Origin: Nemertoderma westbladi
Taxonomy: Eukaryota; Xenacoelomorpha; Nemertodermatida; Nemertodermatidae
Direction: 5' to 3'
Length of the DNA: 64,000 nt
Assembly (NCBI GenBank): GCA_032718475.1
Contig: JAUCBJ010001408.1
Location: 22,022 to 86,021 of the forward strand
Shown one piece after another: positions 10,968-20,398 of this stretch (the first letter of the stretch is position 1; every line of letters begins with the position of its first letter). Position numbers and translations under genes: made by a program. The notes under the pieces were generated by a model. It did not search any database. It saw only the letters and a program-made list of their open reading frames with translations, and was not told where the DNA came from.

Positions 10968-11666
10968 CCGCTCCATGAAAACAGGATATTATCGTGCATA
11001 AAATATACGGTTTTCACCAATAATCAATCAAACTATAGAATACTTAGGGCGTACTTACATATTTACAAATTAAATTTCAAATAATACTTCCTTTCTACGT
11101 AATGATTCGATACAAAATAATTACAAATTCAAACTTTACGTATTTAAGGCTTTACTAAGTAAGTACAATATAAATCTAAATTAAATTCACCAATATAAAT
11201 CTATTGCATCTCAAATATTGCATAAATTCAAACAATTACAAATACAAATAAATGAAAACAATAAGAAAGGCTCGCGAGTCTTCCATCTACTATTGCATCT
11301 CAAATATTGCATAAATTCAAGTAATTACAAATACTTTCGTACCTAAATGTAGATTGCATAAGTTTGGAATAATTACAAATATGAGTCTTTCTAAGCACAA
11401 AACTTTCTGACTATAAAACTTTCTAAATACAAAATATAACACTTTACAAATGAAACTATAAGAAAGGCCCACGAGTCTTCCATCTACTCTTACTTTCTAT
11501 TTCACTGTAAATACAAATACTGCTTATAAAATATAAATTGCATAATATTCGGAACAATATAAATTGCATAAGTTCGGAATAATCACAAATATAAAATATA
11601 AATTCAAATAAATCACAAAATCATAAGAAAGGCTCACGAGTCCTCCGTCCACCCTTGCCCTCCCTT
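10968..11666 (-). other. Element 1, 3' untranslated region
   Basis: AT-rich, no ORF. It carries three copies of the dispersed palindromic motif (11268-11284, 11465-11481, 11630-11646), each preceded by ATAAGAA and set in CATAAATTC/TACAAAT-type imperfect repeats. It ends at the GGAGCGG candidate polypurine tract next to the 3' LTR. Confidence 0.7.
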
Positions 11667-14600
11667 TTATCGCTTAGTAGATCGAGCCCTGCCGCGTCCT
11701 CGAAAACTGCGCACAGGTGACTTTGCTCGCGATATGGGACTTGTGGGGCGAGTCACTGGTTTACTTGGGACGTTGAGAGACGGTGCGACTATTTCCTCAC
11801 AAATTCGTCTATTTGGCATCCCAAAACCTCGACCGATTCCTCGTGACCGATCAGTTGTCGCTACAGTTGGTAGAACGTCTGGGAACGCGCGAGAAGCGGA
11901 CGACGCAGACCCAAGAGTAGCTTGCGCCCCCTGTTGATCAGCTGGTGTATGTCCCGATCCTCCTACTGGTTCTCTTGGAAGTGATACCGTATCCCGAGTA
12001 ACTTGAATAGTCGGCTCAACTCCCTTGCGTTCTTCTACATTAATAATTTTCTTTAATTGTTGGCCCACTTTCTGGACCCGTATGATCCTACCCTGTCCGT
12101 CCTCCCGAGGGTGACATGCAGACGGCGCAACCGGAGTGGCTGGTATATTCGTCGCCTCTAGGACCTCCTCTTCCTCGAATACGCTCGCTCGTATACGTTT
12201 GTGGTAAAACGCGGCTCGGTACGCCCATGCGACGGTTAACCAAGCTCCTTTATTCCGCTTTTCGGTTCGGAAACGATCAAATTCACCATACGTGATACGA
12301 TTTACGACTTTCTGAAAATTCCACGTGTTTTTGTTATCTGGGTGAATCTGTAACAGATACTCGCGCACCACTCGGAATCCGCTGTCGTGGGGCAAAATAT
12401 CGACAACCTCGATAAGTTCGTCATACTGGGGCATAGCGGAGATGTATCCTTTCGACATCATCGTCTGGGGATTTACCGCCCAAAATCCGAGATGCGCTCT
12501 CATCGGAAACCGTCTTCTTTGTGCCGATACATGTTCGTCGGCTAAATCTTCCCACTCATCAAATAACTTCCTCACGAGTTTTACAGATTCGTGTTCATAA
12601 GGTATGTCTCTTAGTTGGCATTCAGATGCTCGATGTCCCTTTATATTGCAATAAGTACATTGAGCCATAAATCTCCAGCAAGTATAAAAGGTATGAGACC
12701 CTTGATCCCCACACCATCCACAGATTAGCTGAGTCGTAGTAATGTGCTTTCCACTGCACTTTGTCATATGATGTCCAGCGACGCCACATTTACTACACAT
12801 CGTATTAGCAGGGTACCACACTCGTTCGTATATAAGATCTCCAATCGGTCGAGCGCTTCCTCCCATACTATAATCGTAATCATCTGGGTCTATGGGTTGG
12901 TAGGTTTCTGAAGGTTGTATACAAACTATAGCATCTGTTGCTTCAAGTTGTCGAATCTCCGTCTGAGATTTCTTTGGGAGGTTCCTTTCTATCTCAAGAA
13001 GTTCCTCTAAAGGATCGTCGGCGATCGTAGTAGTTACTTCGAATTCATCACCAAGGTGACCGATAGGCGCGCGCGTCTGCCGTGATTCATCCGTAATTTC
13101 CACGATACGTTCTCCTTCATAGGGTAACAATGTAAACATAGATGGTCTTTCGATAAGAGATCCCGCACAGCAAAGATACACGTCTCGAAATATACTAAAT
13201 CCTGCTCGAGTAAAGGCATTACACTGAGCGTCGGAGTTGTAGAAGGGTTCAAGGAATCGTCTAAAAACGTCGGTACGAATTCTCCCTTCCATGTAGAACG
13301 TATGATCTTCTCCGAGACAAAGTGGATGTCTTTTGAGAGTCCGAGACACAATGTCGGCGATTAAGCAAACATTCACTGACGACTCTATTGCTAAATAATA
13401 TTGTAAGACCGCTCTTGGAGGTGACGTAATAGCCCAATACACGCATCCTCTCCATTTAAGCTGTGATTCAAACTCACTCATATCTGGAGTATCACCTTCT
13501 CCATAAGTTTCAATATACTTGTTTCTCTTATTTTCCTTATAATCCCAATTGAATAACAGGTAGGAAATGTATCCAGTTCCAGTCTTCTGAGTATTATACT
13601 CACGAAAATATCCCTGTTCTATAGACCACAGAATAAGAGGTCGAGTGTCGACGTATGGTGTCGGTAGTCGGTCATCGCTGTCCGTCATGCCGGCGAAGTC
13701 GCTAATTAAATCCTCCCTTACTCCTGATCCAACCTTTACAACAGTTTTATCTAAAATCATGTTTCTTACCATCTTCGGTAACATTCTAGCGTCGATATTA
13801 CAAGCTTGGTCCATCTTCTTTACTATGTCGGTGATAAGATGGTGTCGCTTTGTATTCGCTGGAGGTATCGGCATTCGTTTGTCGCTCCTCTGTCTACTGA
13901 AAACGTGCAGGACTCCGTCCGCCGCTCTAATTTGTATAGTCTTAGAAGTCAAACTCTGCTGATGACTGCCTCCCTCGTTATCGTAAAACATGTAACCGTT
14001 TTCCTGAAACGATCTAAACGTCCTAGTCCATTCATCCAACAATTCTTCCGAAGGTTGCCAAATCTTCTCTATATCCTTATCATCTTCGAAACGAATAACC
14101 TTACCTCGCCAATCTGCGGCAATATCTGTATCCGACTCGAAGGTTCCGGTTCCAATCCATAAACGAATCGTCTTGGTTAGATATCCTTTCAGATTACTCG
14201 GAGCTATATCGGCACCAGCTCTATCCAGTTCCTTGAAATCTTGAATATGAGGTGGAACGTTGTACACGACCTTTTGAGTAATATGTCTACGTAAATCATA
14301 TATCTTACTCATATCGCTGAAAACAACTGCAGGAAGAAACTCCAAGTTTGAAATGATTTCTGGATGATCCACGATGGGTATTTCGTACGTCGTATCCTGT
14401 CGGACTGGTATACTAATAGGAAAATTGAGTGTCGTACTCAATGGTTTCGTAGTTGAAGTACTATACGGTTGCATTTCTCTTGTCCTTTCCGGGGATGCAA
14501 TCTGTAGTCTCTGAATAACGTTTTGAGCAAAGTTTATGCTCTCGAAAACTTCCGGTGTCATCTCCTTAGCTGGAGTTTGATCGTGTGACGTCCAATGGCA

Positions 14601-15392
14601 AGGTAGGCTCGCGAGTCTTCCACCCCATTCTTCCATCTCACCTTTCTCGAAAGCCTTGTAGGCTCTGTATAGGCTAAGAGCTTCTTTCTTTTCGCGGGTT
14701 GACTGATTTGCCTCGTCCAGCGTAAGTTCAAATACATCGGGTTCAACAACCTTAGGTGGGTAAATGACAGTTTCTCCCGCCTTTGGTCCGGTCATAGCAA
14801 ATGAATGATATGGATTCGATAAAGGATACCCTCCTTCCTGGTAGCGTAGTTGTTGATGGTTCGAACACCTCACCAATATCGGTTCGGGATTTTCCTTATT
14901 CAAACGCATTGGAATCGCATTTCGTTGTTCGCGCATACAAGAACCGCATTGATAATAAAGTTTATAAACTGAAAATGCTTCCTTGGTTTCTCTATCGTCC
15001 CTTCGAGTTCGTCTGTAAAGATGCATTCCATCAAATTCATCTCTTACCGCGGGCATAGGTTCGTGCGCCTTTAGGTATTGCATGGTATGATACAAACGAC
15101 TAATTTCAGTATTGGGGTCTTCGCTAATGTCTCCCGTATCACACAAAGCGTCGTACGGGTACAGTTCATTGAAGGTTTGACACAAACTTTCGATTCTTTC
15201 GTTTAATGCGTTTTGTCTTCTCTTTAATACGTTCGAGTCATATTTAGTTCTCGCGAGTTTCGCTGTACTTTCCGATAATTCTTTTATACCAAATATAGTG
15301 TAGTCCTTGGCTCCAAATCTTTCGAATGGCGCTGCTGCCTCCTCTTGAATATCATATCCCCATCTCGGCTCTCCTTGTGTCCCTTTCTCCAT
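11667..15392 (-). CDS. Extra zinc-knuckle ORF of element 1 (1241 aa), unknown function
   Basis: This ORF lies downstream of integrase, where some LTR elements carry env, but it has no signal peptide, membrane segment or envelope-like region. Residues 149-179 form a CX2C-X23-CX2H putative zinc ribbon. Residues 866-925 hold three zinc knuckles: C866/C869/H874/C879 (CX2CX4HX4C), C891/C894/H900/C905 (an odd CX2CX5HX4C) and C912/C915/H920/C925. The last 70 residues are rich in S, P, R and G and end with RGRGRAR. The gag part of this element already has its own zinc knuckles, so this is a second predicted nucleic-acid-binding protein. The frame is fully open with no lesion. ATG is at 15390-15392, and a pyrimidine-rich TATTCCCTCTAG about 30 nt upstream could be a splice acceptor for a separate mRNA. 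Function is unknown. It may act in RNA binding, packaging or regulation. Confidence 0.85.
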   Translation of the reverse strand: MEKGTQGEPRWGYDIQEEAAAPFERFGAKDYTIFGIKELSESTAKLARTKYDSNVLKRRQNALNERIESLCQTFNELYPYDALCDTGDISEDPNTEISRLYHTMQYLKAHEPMPAVRDEFDGMHLYRRTRRDDRETKEAFSVYKLYYQCGSCMREQRNAIPMRLNKENPEPILVRCSNHQQLRYQEGGYPLSNPYHSFAMTGPKAGETVIYPPKVVEPDVFELTLDEANQSTREKKEALSLYRAYKAFEKGEMEEWGGRLASLPCHWTSHDQTPAKEMTPEVFESINFAQNVIQRLQIASPERTREMQPYSTSTTKPLSTTLNFPISIPVRQDTTYEIPIVDHPEIISNLEFLPAVVFSDMSKIYDLRRHITQKVVYNVPPHIQDFKELDRAGADIAPSNLKGYLTKTIRLWIGTGTFESDTDIAADWRGKVIRFEDDKDIEKIWQPSEELLDEWTRTFRSFQENGYMFYDNEGGSHQQSLTSKTIQIRAADGVLHVFSRQRSDKRMPIPPANTKRHHLITDIVKKMDQACNIDARMLPKMVRNMILDKTVVKVGSGVREDLISDFAGMTDSDDRLPTPYVDTRPLILWSIEQGYFREYNTQKTGTGYISYLLFNWDYKENKRNKYIETYGEGDTPDMSEFESQLKWRGCVYWAITSPPRAVLQYYLAIESSVNVCLIADIVSRTLKRHPLCLGEDHTFYMEGRIRTDVFRRFLEPFYNSDAQCNAFTRAGFSIFRDVYLCCAGSLIERPSMFTLLPYEGERIVEITDESRQTRAPIGHLGDEFEVTTTIADDPLEELLEIERNLPKKSQTEIRQLEATDAIVCIQPSETYQPIDPDDYDYSMGGSARPIGDLIYERVWYPANTMCSKCGVAGHHMTKCSGKHITTTQLICGWCGDQGSHTFYTCWRFMAQCTYCNIKGHRASECQLRDIPYEHESVKLVRKLFDEWEDLADEHVSAQRRRFPMRAHLGFWAVNPQTMMSKGYISAMPQYDELIEVVDILPHDSGFRVVREYLLQIHPDNKNTWNFQKVVNRITYGEFDRFRTEKRNKGAWLTVAWAYRAAFYHKRIRASVFEEEEVLEATNIPATPVAPSACHPREDGQGRIIRVQKVGQQLKKIINVEERKGVEPTIQVTRDTVSLPREPVGGSGHTPADQQGAQATLGSASSASRAFPDVLPTVATTDRSRGIGRGFGMPNRRICEEIVAPSLNVPSKPVTRPTSPISRAKSPVRSFRGRGRARSTKR

Positions 15393-16050
15393 AATTAGGG
15401 TGTAGTTACATAATCATTACTACTAGAGGGAATACAACAGAGTTTGTAGTTAGTTGTGAGGAGACGTGAGAGTTTCGTCTGCCCTTTGGGCTTCAACAAC
15501 GCTCTAACCTCCTATCCATAGCCTAAGATCTAGGGTTTCTTTAATGACACGCTGCTTCTTATCTAAAATTTTTTGCCGAAGTAAAAACGAATTTGGGCTA
15601 AACTGGCCGTGAGACTAAAATACTCACCTTTTGATCCCAAACTATTATCAGAAAATAAGCAGTCAAGAATTAGTAATAAATATAGGGGAGTCTATTTTGA
15701 CGTAACTTATTGAAACAAGACCGTGTAAAATTTAATTAAAATTTTAAGAAAGGCTCGCAAGTCTTCCTCTCTTGTTTCTCTAATTTTAAGTTCCACCCGA
15801 CTGTACCCTGAAATCTATTCACTGGAGAAAATTTTAAAAATTTTCAAATCCAAATGGATTGTCTAAAATTTCGAAAATGTCTCAATATTGTGAGTTCCAA
15901 GTAGAATTCCATTTCTTATACCTACAAATCCCGCTCCTATGTGACACATAAGGGTACTACCCTCAATGTTCACATATAAAGACAATGGAATTCTACCGCT
16001 GTCCTTACTACGGTGTACAGGTACGTGGAAATCTATTTGTAAACTCCTAA
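15393..16050 (-). other. Spacer between integrase and the extra ORF
   Basis: No ORF. It contains one dispersed palindromic motif (15751-15767) and a 12-bp inverted repeat, GTAGAATTCCAT at 15901-15912 and ATGGAATTCTAC at 15985-15996, which would form a stem-loop with a 72-nt loop. Confidence 0.7.
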
Positions 16051-18342
16051 TTATTTACTAGTATTAGGTGGAGATTTGTAGTCTCCAGACTCGTTACGAG
16101 TCTCTTCAAGAAGTACGAGACGTTGAGTCGGTCTGTCTACTGTACGACCGTCAATTGTCCGTACCGTCACAGTTCTTGTCACTCCATCCATAGATGGATG
16201 TGTGGCTAAAATTACACCTGTTATCCAGAAGCGTCTTTTTAGATTCACTTCCGCTAACAGCACGTGATCTCCCGGCTTTAATGCCCGGGTGTTATTGTAC
16301 CAAGTTGTTCTGGCAGAAATAGAGGGCAAATAATGGTTTTGCCATACTTCCCAGAATTTGTTAGCCAGTAGTTGCGTGATTTTCCACGCTTTTCTACCGT
16401 AGCTGTCGCTTTCTGTTGGAATAGAAATTGGCGTCAAAGTGGTCGGTGCCTGCATTAACAGGTGTGCCGGTGTCAAAGCAAACTGAGATTGTTTGTCATC
16501 GGGTACTAATACTATTGGTCTAGTATTTAGTATTGCCTCGATTTCAACAAACAATGTTGTCAGTTGGTCGTCTGTCAGTATGTGGTTTACTGGAATGACC
16601 TTTGCCATGGCTGTCTTTATAGATCTAATCAATCTCTCCCAGACTCCACCTCTCCAAGGACTATCTGGAGGATTAAACTTCCAAACAATCTTGTGAGGTT
16701 GTAGTTCGTTCGAGATTTGATCATGATCTAATTTCTTAAAGGCTCTAGCAATCTCATTCCGAGCACCAACAAAGTTTGTCCCTTGGTCTGAGTACAAGCA
16801 TTTTACTAGTCCGCATCTAGCGATAAATCGCCGCAGTGCTAGTATAAACGCGTTGGTGGAAAGATCCATCACACGTTCAATGTGAACTGCCCTACTGGAC
16901 ATACATGTGAAAATCAGTCCCCAGCGTTTTACTAGTATACGTCCACGTTTCGTATGTATGGGACCAAAGCAATCAATACCAGTCTCTGTAAAAGGTGGTC
17001 TGAATGCTTGAAGTCGTGCTTGTGGTAGTTCACTCAATTCCTGGGTACCTATTCTAGAATGTACCTTTTTACAAATAATACACGTACGTGTCACTGAACT
17101 TAATGCTTTACTGGGTCTAATTAATACAAATCTTATACGTAAGTAGGAAAGACAGTGGTGTCTTCCAGCGTGTTTCAGATGTAAATGTGCGTCCAGTATC
17201 ATTGCACGTTGTAGTTCGTGATGTTGCGGTATTATTATTGGGTACCTAAAGTTCGTGTTAAAGTCAATGTTTTGAAGCCGAGATTTATGACAAATTAAGC
17301 CATTATAAATAATCGGACTCCAACTCAGTATTGGTGACGACTTGATTGGTTGACCTTGATTTATGGATGTGAATTCGCGCGCGAAATATCGCAGTTGGTA
17401 ATGGCGAATTAATTTAATCTCACACCTGTCAATCTCAGCCAATGTAAGTCGACGTGTAAAGTCACGTTTGCCTTTAACGTATTGTACGAAACGTACAATC
17501 CACGCTAACTTTCGGCAAGCGTTTGACCAAGAGTCTGTTAAGTTTACAATCCGGTCGACGTGAGTATTGGTGACGTCATCAGGTAAGTCAATGGAGATTT
17601 TGGAAGGTTTTGAATTACTAGAAGGGCCCACGGGTCCGCCGGTAAGTATTCCCTTGTTGACTGTTGATCCGTCCGGGTCTACAAGTAATTTGTCCTTCTT
17701 CGTCTTCTTACCTTGATTGTCAGTACTTTGTAAGTCGATCGTTAATGGTGGTTTGAACTCTATGGGATCAGTGGGTTTCGGTAAACTTATTTTTCTGCCG
17801 ATATTAATCCCAGGTTTCACCATAGGTTGCAAGTTCGGTATGTCTCTTGAGCGCAAAGTAACACCTGTATTTACATTAGCGTAGGTACTACCCACATCTG
17901 TAATACATGAGGTTTCACCGTGCTTATGGTTGCTCAAGTGTGTCAAAATTGGTAGTTTGTCAATACAAGGCCGCTCCAATAGGGAAACTGCGGCTTTACT
18001 GTTAGTCGATACATTACTAATGTCCGGTAGAACATTTTGTGATGTTTCTGACAAAATGTCTAGTCGACTGTCTAGTAATGTGTCTGGCGATACGTCTGGT
18101 AACGTATCTGGTTGTTTGTCAATAGAAGGCCGCTCCAATAGGGAAACTGCGGCTTTACTGTTAGTCGGTGTGTTACTAGCGTCTGGTAGAATGTCTGGTT
18201 GACCGTCTAGTAACGTGTCTGGTTGACCATCTGGCGATATGTCTGGTGTAGAAAGGCTCGCAAGTCTTCCTCTCTTGACCTTTGAAGTTATCGCTTGTGT
18301 CCTTCTGGGCTCCTCCCCGAGGCGCACCCACGAGGCGGACAC
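16051..18342 (-). CDS. BEL/Pao integrase ORF (element 1)
   Basis: A 763-codon ORF. Residues 1-260 are low complexity and contain a duplicated TNSKAAVSLLERP block (near 59-72 and 112-125) between DTLLD/DILPD repeats. The region from about 270 to 425 aligns with the pre-integrase part of BEL/Pao pol and ends with the HHCC zinc site H386/H391/C421/C424. The catalytic core has D457 (GIDCFGPI), D519 (YSDQGTNF) and E569 (GGVWERLI), a DD49E arrangement. The C-terminal chromatin- or DNA-binding region (about 640-750, HYLPS..W.....L..GD.VLL) is present. All key residues are intact. In other BEL/Pao elements integrase is continuous with RNase H, but here a 1.16-kb spacer separates them. The assigned ATG may not be the true translation start. 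Confidence 0.93.
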   Translation of the reverse strand: MSASWVRLGEEPRRTQAITSKVKRGRLASLSTPDISPDGQPDTLLDGQPDILPDASNTPTNSKAAVSLLERPSIDKQPDTLPDVSPDTLLDSRLDILSETSQNVLPDISNVSTNSKAAVSLLERPCIDKLPILTHLSNHKHGETSCITDVGSTYANVNTGVTLRSRDIPNLQPMVKPGINIGRKISLPKPTDPIEFKPPLTIDLQSTDNQGKKTKKDKLLVDPDGSTVNKGILTGGPVGPSSNSKPSKISIDLPDDVTNTHVDRIVNLTDSWSNACRKLAWIVRFVQYVKGKRDFTRRLTLAEIDRCEIKLIRHYQLRYFAREFTSINQGQPIKSSPILSWSPIIYNGLICHKSRLQNIDFNTNFRYPIIIPQHHELQRAMILDAHLHLKHAGRHHCLSYLRIRFVLIRPSKALSSVTRTCIICKKVHSRIGTQELSELPQARLQAFRPPFTETGIDCFGPIHTKRGRILVKRWGLIFTCMSSRAVHIERVMDLSTNAFILALRRFIARCGLVKCLYSDQGTNFVGARNEIARAFKKLDHDQISNELQPHKIVWKFNPPDSPWRGGVWERLIRSIKTAMAKVIPVNHILTDDQLTTLFVEIEAILNTRPIVLVPDDKQSQFALTPAHLLMQAPTTLTPISIPTESDSYGRKAWKITQLLANKFWEVWQNHYLPSISARTTWYNNTRALKPGDHVLLAEVNLKRRFWITGVILATHPSMDGVTRTVTVRTIDGRTVDRPTQRLVLLEETRNESGDYKSPPNTSK

Positions 18343-19498
18343 CTTTCCACCACCCCTGGGGCCAGTCCAACAGATGTTATCATCAGACCGGGCCGGAGGG
18401 TGGCCTGATGCTTCCCGGGTTCTGTTTTCGGTCCCCCGATCACACCAGCACAGCTCGTCGAACGTGTAGCCAGATGGGCGGCTACTGTCAACTTACTGTG
18501 GCCTGACTGTACATTGAGCCAACTCAAAGTATAACAAAGAGTCAACCGGCAGGTGGACCAGTCGATAGCGATCGAGCACCAAGGTCGCCCTTGGGCCTAA
18601 CCGACGGTCTTGTCCCAAGCGGGCTTGCGCTACCCAACATGGAATATTGACACGTTTTCACCTGCCTCGCCGGCAATATTGAGGGGACACCGTTCCTCAA
18701 CAATATTGACTAGCTCGAAAGCTAGGAACAAGTAACCACTTACCCGTCCTGTACACGTGTACTCAACAGATGTTCACGAAATCAAGTACACTACGGTAAA
18801 CACAAAATCTGACACATACCATGCACACACAGAGGACATAATCGGGTAAAGACAAAATCGGGGTCAAAATCGGGAAAGACAAATCAGAGGGGACAAAATT
18901 GTATCGACCAAGCACCAAGTCGAGAGTACCTTATTTTGCCGTCAGGGCAAAATAACTTTGTGTGCACAAAGTATGCTGGGGCGCAGTAAAGTATGGTCCT
19001 ACTAATACCAGCGGCGTCTTGTCCAACTGGCAAGGGTTCCCATACCCACTCGCAGTGGCCACACATACAATCACGTGTACTCACGTACCCACAGCAACAG
19101 AAAACTCAAGACCCGACGGTTTATTCCAATGCCACCAAAGACCAAGTCAGCTGAACATGGAGACAATAACATATAGTATCAAAAAAACGGAACAGCTGAC
19201 GGTCAATGGAACCATCCAAGCCCCAAGCAAACTGCCACTGATCGCCCACATACAAAACATAGTCCACGCCACATGAGCCACAAATCACGCCATGCCACCA
19301 CCCCTACTGTGTACAGGACTGGCAGTACGGCAACAGGCCGACTAGACGGTACCACGGCACCATGGCAATTCATGGTTCGTTAGACACGAGGGCCATCAGT
19401 ATCTCCCTTGCACTTAGGCGAAGAGATTTAACGTGCCCCCAGACCCTCACGAGTCCGCCGCCGCCTGTTAAAGACACCCCTATAGAGACCTCACCTCT
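18343..19498 (-). other. 1.16-kb unexplained spacer between RNase H and integrase
   Basis: All minus-strand frames are interrupted. Composition is noticeably more GC-rich than the leader and UTRs. It contains AATATTGA repeats near 18640-18710 and a possible degenerate copy of the palindromic motif near 19445-19461 (CTCACGAGTCC). A plus-strand 104-codon frame (18962-19276) matches nothing I know. It may be an insertion, an intron-like segment or an expression signal for integrase. Confidence 0.6.
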
Positions 19499-20398
19499 TT
19501 AGGTATCTTTCCATTTCGCCTTCGGTTTTTTCTTGAGTTTTGCCACCGTCGTCCTTTTCTTCGCCTTCCCCTTTTTTGGTTTCTTGATTTCAGCGTCCTT
19601 AGGGATGGTGTTAGACTTGTTGTCGTATAACGGCGGCCAATGTAGTGTTGAACCTTGTAAGAATTGTGGTCCGTGTTGCCAAAATTCTTTGTTCTCCGGT
19701 TTACAGAATTCCTCAGGCATCATTCCTCGCGACGCAATATCAGCTGGGTTTTGTGGTCCGGGACAATGTCGCCAATCCTCTTTTATTGAACGGTCTAGAA
19801 TTTCCGCGCGACGGTTAGCTACGAATGTCTTGAATTCTAGTGTGTCGTTGTTTATGTAAAATAAAACCAACGTCGCGTCAGTCCAATAAAATATCTGTAA
19901 ACTTGACTGTAGTTCCGTCTGTATGAGGTTCACAATGGTGGTTGACAGTGTTGCGGCTTGTAGCTCAGCTCGTGGTGTCGTCATATACTTAGTAGGCATG
20001 GTCTTAGCCTTAGAAGTAATGAGCGAAACATCGAACTCGTCTGAGTCTACTTGTCTGCGCAAGTACGCTGCCACACCAAAACCGTTGTCACTGGCGTCAG
20101 AAAAACAGTGCAATTCCAAGTTGTCAGGAAATGTACTTTGTAATGGAAAGTAAACCCTGGGTATGAAATAATCCTCTAACGAAGATAATTCCGCCTCCCA
20201 GGTCTTCCATAAGTCCACTTGGTCTGATGAGATCGGCTCGTCCCATGTTAGTCCATCCTTCCATATACTGCGCATATAAATGCGGGCTTGCAGTATCACT
20301 GGACTGATGAATCCTAACGGATCGAACAATCGGCTCAATTTTGACAAGCATGATCTCTTTGTCAGTATGTTCTCTTGACTGTCCAGTCTCACTTTCAC
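19499..20398 (-). CDS. BEL/Pao RNase H region, after an in-frame TGA
   Basis: In the same frame as the upstream gag-RT ORF and separated from it by a single TGA (20399-20401). The first codon is GTG, so this is a continuation rather than an independent gene. It carries the RT connection (FDPLGFISPVI) and RNase H with D101 (CFSDASD), E145 (PRAEL), D174 (YWTDA) and D220 (NPADIASRG). It ends with a lysine-rich tail (KKPKKGKAKKR) and TAA. Catalytic residues are intact. It needs either stop readthrough or the TGA is a disabling mutation, possibly from TGG. Confidence 0.88.
   Translation of the reverse strand: MKVRLDSQENILTKRSCLSKLSRLFDPLGFISPVILQARIYMRSIWKDGLTWDEPISSDQVDLWKTWEAELSSLEDYFIPRVYFPLQSTFPDNLELHCFSDASDNGFGVAAYLRRQVDSDEFDVSLITSKAKTMPTKYMTTPRAELQAATLSTTIVNLIQTELQSSLQIFYWTDATLVLFYINNDTLEFKTFVANRRAEILDRSIKEDWRHCPGPQNPADIASRGMMPEEFCKPENKEFWQHGPQFLQGSTLHWPPLYDNKSNTIPKDAEIKKPKKGKAKKRTTVAKLKKKPKAKWKDT

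Noticed and set aside
10796-11020. ORF ending GSVAQSVERWKLYV, possibly a gene
   Set aside because: VAQSVER is the typical translation of a tRNA-like sequence, and the frame lies over the LTR edge.
11667-15392. Envelope protein reading of the extra ORF
   Set aside because: No signal peptide, transmembrane segment or envelope-like features. Zinc-binding motifs and an RG-rich tail point to a nucleic-acid-binding protein.
18962-19276. 104-codon plus-strand ORF in the pol spacer
   Set aside because: No recognisable motif, antisense to the element, and consistent with chance in GC-richer DNA.
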